This document shows, one piece after another, positions 60,372-64,000 of a stretch of 64,000 nucleotides of DNA. The position numbers were made by a program, and so were the translations under genes. Where the stretch lies: positions 248,001-312,000 of the forward strand of contig NZ_JAKLTM010000002.1 in NCBI RefSeq assembly GCF_022012305.1, given 5' to 3'. The notes beneath the pieces are model-generated. The model was given only the letters and a program-made list of their open reading frames with translations, ran no database searches and had not been told where the DNA came from. Position 1 is the stretch's first letter. Each line of letters begins with the position of its first letter. This DNA is from Ramlibacter paludis (GTDB lineage: Bacteria; Pseudomonadota; Gammaproteobacteria; Burkholderiales; Burkholderiaceae_C).

Positions 60372-62258
60372 TCACATCTCGAAGGGCCCGGCCTTCAACA
60401 TGCGAACGAGATCTTCGGCCGGCACCGGCGGGCTGTAGAAGAAGCCCTGCGCCTGGTCGCAGCCCAGCCCCCGCAGCGCCGCCGCCTGGGCCTGCGTCTC
60501 CACGCCTTCGGCCACCACCTTCAGGTTCAGGCCGCGCGCCAGCGACACGCAGGTGCGCACGATCCCTTCATACGCCGCATCGGCGGTGATCTTCTTGACG
60601 AAGGCACGGTCGATCTTCAGCTCGTCGATCGGCAGGGTCACGATGTACGCCAGCGAGGAATAGCCGGTGCCGAAGTCGTCGATGGCGACCGGGATGCCCA
60701 GCGAGCGCACCTGCTGCAGCACCTCGATGGCGCGCTCCATGTTGGAGATCAGGATGCTTTCCGTCACTTCGATGCCCAGCGCCGCCGGGTCGCCCTGCAG
60801 CGCCGCGAGCGCCCGTTGCAGCGACTGCACGAAGTCGTCGTTGCGCAATTGCGCCGCGGCCACGTTGACCGCGATCCGCGGCGCCACCAGGCCGGCGTCG
60901 CGCCAGCCCTTCCAGTCGGCGATGGCGCGCTCCATGATCTTCTGCGCCACGTCGCCGATCAGGTTGGTGGTTTCCAGCGCCGGCACGAACTCGCCCGGCG
61001 GCACCAGGCCGCGGCCCGGGTCCATCCAGCGCACCAGTGCCTCGACGCCGACGATGCGGCCGGTGGCGAGTTCCACCTTGGGCTGGTAGTAGTTGACGAA
61101 CTCGTTCTGCTCCAGCGCACGCCGCAGCTGCGGCTCGAGCCGGAAATGGGTGCTCAGCACGTTGTCGACGCTGCGGTCGAAGAAGGCCATGGACTGTTCG
61201 CGCTCGATTGCGACCTGCAGCGCGGTGTCCGCGGCGTTGACCACCTCGTCCAGCGTCTTGCCGTCGTCGGGATAGGACGCGAAGCCGAGGTTCACCGGGC
61301 AGACCAGCGACAGCTGGTTCACCGAATAAGGCTCGCCCAGGCTGCTGGACAGCCGCGGCACGATCTCGGTCGCGAAGCGCTCCGGCCTGGCCTCGGGAAA
61401 GAACAGGATGAAGAGCCCGCGCTTGATGCGGCCGATGAAGGCGCCCTCCTTGCTGAATTCGCGCAGGCGGTCGGCAGTCTGCTTGATCAGCCCGTCGGCC
61501 ACGCGGAAGCCGTGCGCCGTGTTGATCTGGTTGATGGTCTTCAGCCGCACGAAGCACACCATGCCGCACGAAGGCTTGCCGTGGTCGAACTCGTGCTCGA
61601 AGTGGAACCAGTTCGGCAGGCCCGTCAGGCGGTCGGTCTCGGTGGCGATGCGCAGCTGCCGGCGCAGCGTCAGCTGGCTGGCCACGGCCTTGGCGAGCTT
61701 CGAAAGGCCGTCGCGCTGCGCCTCGGTCAGGCGGCGCGGCACCGAATCCATCACGCAGAGCGTGCCGATGGCGCTGCCGTCGCGCGCGCGCAGCGGCACG
61801 CCGGCATAGAAACCGAGCGTGGGGCCTTGCGCGCCCCAGGGCTGCGGGTCGGCCCAGCCCAGGCGCGCCACGTCCGGGACCTCCAGCACGCGGTCCGGCT
61901 CCAGGATGGCGTGGGCGCAAAAACCCTTGTCCCGCGCGATTTGCTGCACCGGCACGCCGACGCGCGACTTGTACCACTGGCGCTGGCCGTCGACGAAGGT
62001 CAGCGCGCCCATGGGCGCGCCGCACAGCACGGTGGCCAGCTGCACCAGCCGGTCGTAGTCGTCGTCGGGATCGGTGTCGAGGATGCCGAAGGCACGCAGG
62101 TCGGCCAGCCGCTGCGCTTCGTCGGGCGGCTGCAGCGCCGCGGTGTAGAGCCAGGCGGTGCGCTCGGCCGGCGATGGCCGGCGCGGTGCGGAAATCGGGG
62201 CGTCCAGCAGCGCCGGCGCGGCGTCGGCCAGGGCGGAGCTGGGGTGTACTGCGGCCAT
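60372..62258 (-). CDS. GAF-GGDEF(degenerate)-EAL phosphodiesterase
   Basis: 628 residues from MAAVHPSSALADAAP. GAF domain ~45-200 (LCGAPMGALTFVDGQRQWYK, YAGVPLRARDGSAIGTLCVMD), GGDEF ~215-370 in which the signature is replaced by IGRIKRGLFILF, and an EAL ~380-620 with VEALVRWMDPGRG, VTESIL, IDDFGTGYSS, ELKIDRAFV and VAEGVE. The cyclase half is therefore probably dead and the protein a c-di-GMP phosphodiesterase, perhaps with GTP or the GAF ligand as regulator. It follows the FimV-like gene by 13 bases. Confidence 0.9.
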   Translation of the reverse strand: MAAVHPSSALADAAPALLDAPISAPRRPSPAERTAWLYTAALQPPDEAQRLADLRAFGILDTDPDDDYDRLVQLATVLCGAPMGALTFVDGQRQWYKSRVGVPVQQIARDKGFCAHAILEPDRVLEVPDVARLGWADPQPWGAQGPTLGFYAGVPLRARDGSAIGTLCVMDSVPRRLTEAQRDGLSKLAKAVASQLTLRRQLRIATETDRLTGLPNWFHFEHEFDHGKPSCGMVCFVRLKTINQINTAHGFRVADGLIKQTADRLREFSKEGAFIGRIKRGLFILFFPEARPERFATEIVPRLSSSLGEPYSVNQLSLVCPVNLGFASYPDDGKTLDEVVNAADTALQVAIEREQSMAFFDRSVDNVLSTHFRLEPQLRRALEQNEFVNYYQPKVELATGRIVGVEALVRWMDPGRGLVPPGEFVPALETTNLIGDVAQKIMERAIADWKGWRDAGLVAPRIAVNVAAAQLRNDDFVQSLQRALAALQGDPAALGIEVTESILISNMERAIEVLQQVRSLGIPVAIDDFGTGYSSLAYIVTLPIDELKIDRAFVKKITADAAYEGIVRTCVSLARGLNLKVVAEGVETQAQAAALRGLGCDQAQGFFYSPPVPAEDLVRMLKAGPFEM

Positions 62259-62271
62259 TGCCAGTTGCTTC

Positions 62272-64000
62272 CTAGTTGCGGCGGATGATGCGCTCGGAGG
62301 CGACGGCCGCACTGAAGGGATCGTCGTCGTCGCCGGGCAAGGCCGCGGCGCCGGTGTGGAACGGGTCGAGCCGGGATGCGGGCGCATCCGGCGGCTCGAG
62401 GGTCAGTTCCAGCGGCGCCAGTTCGCTCGGTGCGCGCTGCGCTTCGGGCGGCGCCTCCGCGGACAAGTCGAGGTCGAGGCCGAAGCGGTGGCCGCCGGCG
62501 GCTTCGCCCGCTTCCTCGGCGCCCAGCCGCACCTGCTCGGGGTCTTCCGAGCGGGCCCAGGGCGCGATCGCATGGAGGTCGTCCTCGGCGCCGGCGCCGG
62601 TGCCGGACTCGCGAGCCTGCGCCATGGCCAGGTCGTGCAGGAACAGCAGGTCGCGGCCGGCCTGCAGCGAATAGGCCTTGCCGGCGGGCGCCACGGTGAA
62701 GAGGCTCAACTCGATGAAATCCAGCGCTTCCGGCGTGCCCCAGGCGCCGCAGATGCGCTTGACGAGGTCGGGGTAGTTCTCCAGGCCGAGCGGCGTGTTG
62801 ATCTGCTCGAACTTCGGCGACTCCACGCCGAACACCTGCGCGTAGCGCTTGCGCACCTGCACCAGGCTGGCGGCATCGTCCAGGTTCACGCACAGGCGCA
62901 TCAGCTCGTAGTAGGCGATCGGCGCCGGCGCGGCGCTGTCTTCCAGGTAGGTCTTGAGGATGTCCATGGCGTCGTTCCACAGCCCCAGCGAGGCCAGGAA
63001 GTCGACTTCCTCGAAGGTGGCCGACAGCGTCTCCACCCGCAGCATCGTGGCGGAGGGCGAACGCACCGGCAGCGGGGGACGCTGCACCGCCGGCGCGGGT
63101 GCGGCCGCCGGCGCCCGGCTGGCCGGGGCGCGCTGCTCCGGCGCCGGGCCGGATGCGGGCACCGGCAGCACGGGCTGGTCCACCGTTGCCGGCGCGAACG
63201 CGGCGTGGTTGGCGGCCGGTTGTTGACCTTGGCCGAGGCCATCGAGCATCGCATCGATGGGCGCGCCCGACCAGCGGCCGGAGCCGCCGCGCGCGGCGCG
63301 GTACCAGAGGAAGGCAGCGGTGGCGGCGGCCAGCGCCAGCACCAGGGCGAGCATCTGCATCGCGCGCGCGGGCACGCCGAACACGGCCGGCTGCTCCAGG
63401 TCGCGGCGCAGGGCCAGCATCTCGGACTGGGTCTGCCCCGCCACCTGCCGCAGCTGCGCCATCTCGCCTTCCAGCTGCTGCAGCGTGGCGGCCGTACGCA
63501 GGATCTGCTCGGGGCCGGCGTTGATCGCCTGCCACATCAGGGCGGCGGTGGCGCGCTCGTTGTCCCGCACCGGCGACAAGAGCGTCGAGGACACCCGCAG
63601 CAGCGTGGCCGCATCGGGCTCCCAGGCCTCCACCTGCAGGCGCGGCCCGCGCGTGGCAAGCGCAGGCTGCACTTCGCGCGTGCGCCGCTTGATGACCATG
63701 GGCGCCGCGGGCCGCGGATTCGCCACCTCCTGCGCGGCACGCACGGCGCGCGCGGCCGGCGCGCCGGCCATCTGCGTCGCCAGGGCCAGGCTGGCGCGCC
63801 CGCCCGGCTGGAAGGGCGCGGGCGGCGGATGCGCCGCGGCGAGCATCGTGGCCGAAGGCAGTTCGGGCAGCAGCGTGTAGCTGCGCGTGAGCGTGTTGCC
63901 GCAGCCCGCGCGCACCGTCACCGTGACGACGGGCTCGTCGATCGGCTGGTCGGCCTCGATGCGGACCCGGCGCGCCGAGCCCTGCCCCACCAGCGCGGCG
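62272..64000 (-). CDS. FimV-like polar scaffold protein, N-terminus beyond window
   Basis: At least 576 residues are visible; the frame is open to the window edge. The first visible part (RIEADQPIDEPVVTVTVRAGCGNTLTRSYTLL) is the conserved FimV N-terminal domain, followed by a helical segment (MWQAINAGPEQILRTAATLQ), a membrane span (MLALVLALAAATAAFLWYRA) and an alanine/proline-rich cytoplasmic linker. A TPR-like C-terminal region follows (FLASLGLWNDAMDILKTYLE), ending SERIIRRN. FimV organises cell poles and activates cAMP and type IV pili in related bacteria. Co-location with c-di-GMP enzymes fits motility control. LysM, expected upstream, is out of view. Confidence 0.8.
   Translation of the reverse strand, partial: AALVGQGSARRVRIEADQPIDEPVVTVTVRAGCGNTLTRSYTLLPELPSATMLAAAHPPPAPFQPGGRASLALATQMAGAPAARAVRAAQEVANPRPAAPMVIKRRTREVQPALATRGPRLQVEAWEPDAATLLRVSSTLLSPVRDNERATAALMWQAINAGPEQILRTAATLQQLEGEMAQLRQVAGQTQSEMLALRRDLEQPAVFGVPARAMQMLALVLALAAATAAFLWYRAARGGSGRWSGAPIDAMLDGLGQGQQPAANHAAFAPATVDQPVLPVPASGPAPEQRAPASRAPAAAPAPAVQRPPLPVRSPSATMLRVETLSATFEEVDFLASLGLWNDAMDILKTYLEDSAAPAPIAYYELMRLCVNLDDAASLVQVRKRYAQVFGVESPKFEQINTPLGLENYPDLVKRICGAWGTPEALDFIELSLFTVAPAGKAYSLQAGRDLLFLHDLAMAQARESGTGAGAEDDLHAIAPWARSEDPEQVRLGAEEAGEAAGGHRFGLDLDLSAEAPPEAQRAPSELAPLELTLEPPDAPASRLDPFHTGAAALPGDDDDPFSAAVASERIIRRN

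Overview
The window is a very GC-rich chromosomal segment from a betaproteobacterium, most likely Burkholderiales, family Comamonadaceae (Ramlibacter/Variovorax-like). This is judged from the zapB-like/zapA/6S RNA order, several Bug-type (TctC) solute receptors, the CaiB, MobA and FdsAB protein types, and small DUF2917 and DUF1653 proteins. No insertion sequence, prophage, CRISPR array, tRNA or rRNA was seen. Coding density is high, and many genes are joined by ATGA or GTGA overlaps.

Layout. 1-2.7 kb (minus strand): a cobalamin-riboswitch-controlled TonB receptor and a B12-binding protein. 2.75-3.65 kb: zapB-like, zapA and the 6S RNA gene with its terminator. 3.7-7.8 kb: a TauE/SafE exporter, a stand-alone formyltransferase with an apparent AUC start, a LysR regulator, and a divergent small protein plus ketopantoate-reductase-like pair. 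7.85-22.5 kb is the centrepiece, read here as an oxalate catabolism locus: a tripartite tricarboxylate transporter (TctC-TctB-TctA), a cytidylate-kinase-like/BON fusion, a divergent short Crp/Fnr regulator, oxalyl-CoA decarboxylase, formyl-CoA transferase, an ADP-forming acyl-CoA synthetase, and an NAD-linked molybdenum formate dehydrogenase (fused NuoE/NuoF-type subunit plus catalytic subunit). Two FNR-like palindromes (TTGAC-N4-GTCAA), exact reverse complements of each other, lie before the transporter and before oxc at the spacing expected for class II activation. This suggests one regulon of uptake, activation, decarboxylation and formate oxidation to NADH.

22.5-33.2 kb: metNIQ methionine importer, a 3-hydroxybenzoate 4-monooxygenase with an AT-rich operator, a nuclease-helicase fusion, a glutamate-type binding protein, an unusual short cytochrome P450, and small enzymes. 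33.2-41.3 kb: a glyoxylate/2-hydroxyacid region with a GntR/FCD regulator and three operator-like boxes. A serine-glyoxylate aminotransferase diverges from the regulator and is followed by a Bug receptor, a CaiB CoA-transferase and an enoyl-CoA hydratase. A large FAD/Fe-S 2-hydroxyacid dehydrogenase follows the regulator on the plus strand.

41.4-55 kb: housekeeping and accessory genes (hybrid histidine kinase, murQ, a 3-hydroxyisobutyrate dehydrogenase-like enzyme, several small DUF proteins, csbD, and the bifunctional penicillin-binding protein PBP1A). 55-64 kb: a signalling cluster made of a ChpT-like histidine phosphotransferase candidate, a PAS-GGDEF-EAL protein, a receiver-only regulator, a degenerate kinase-like protein, a GAF-GGDEF(degenerate)-EAL protein, and the C-terminal part of a FimV-like protein that runs off the window. 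Functions were assigned by reading motifs only; no database search was run.
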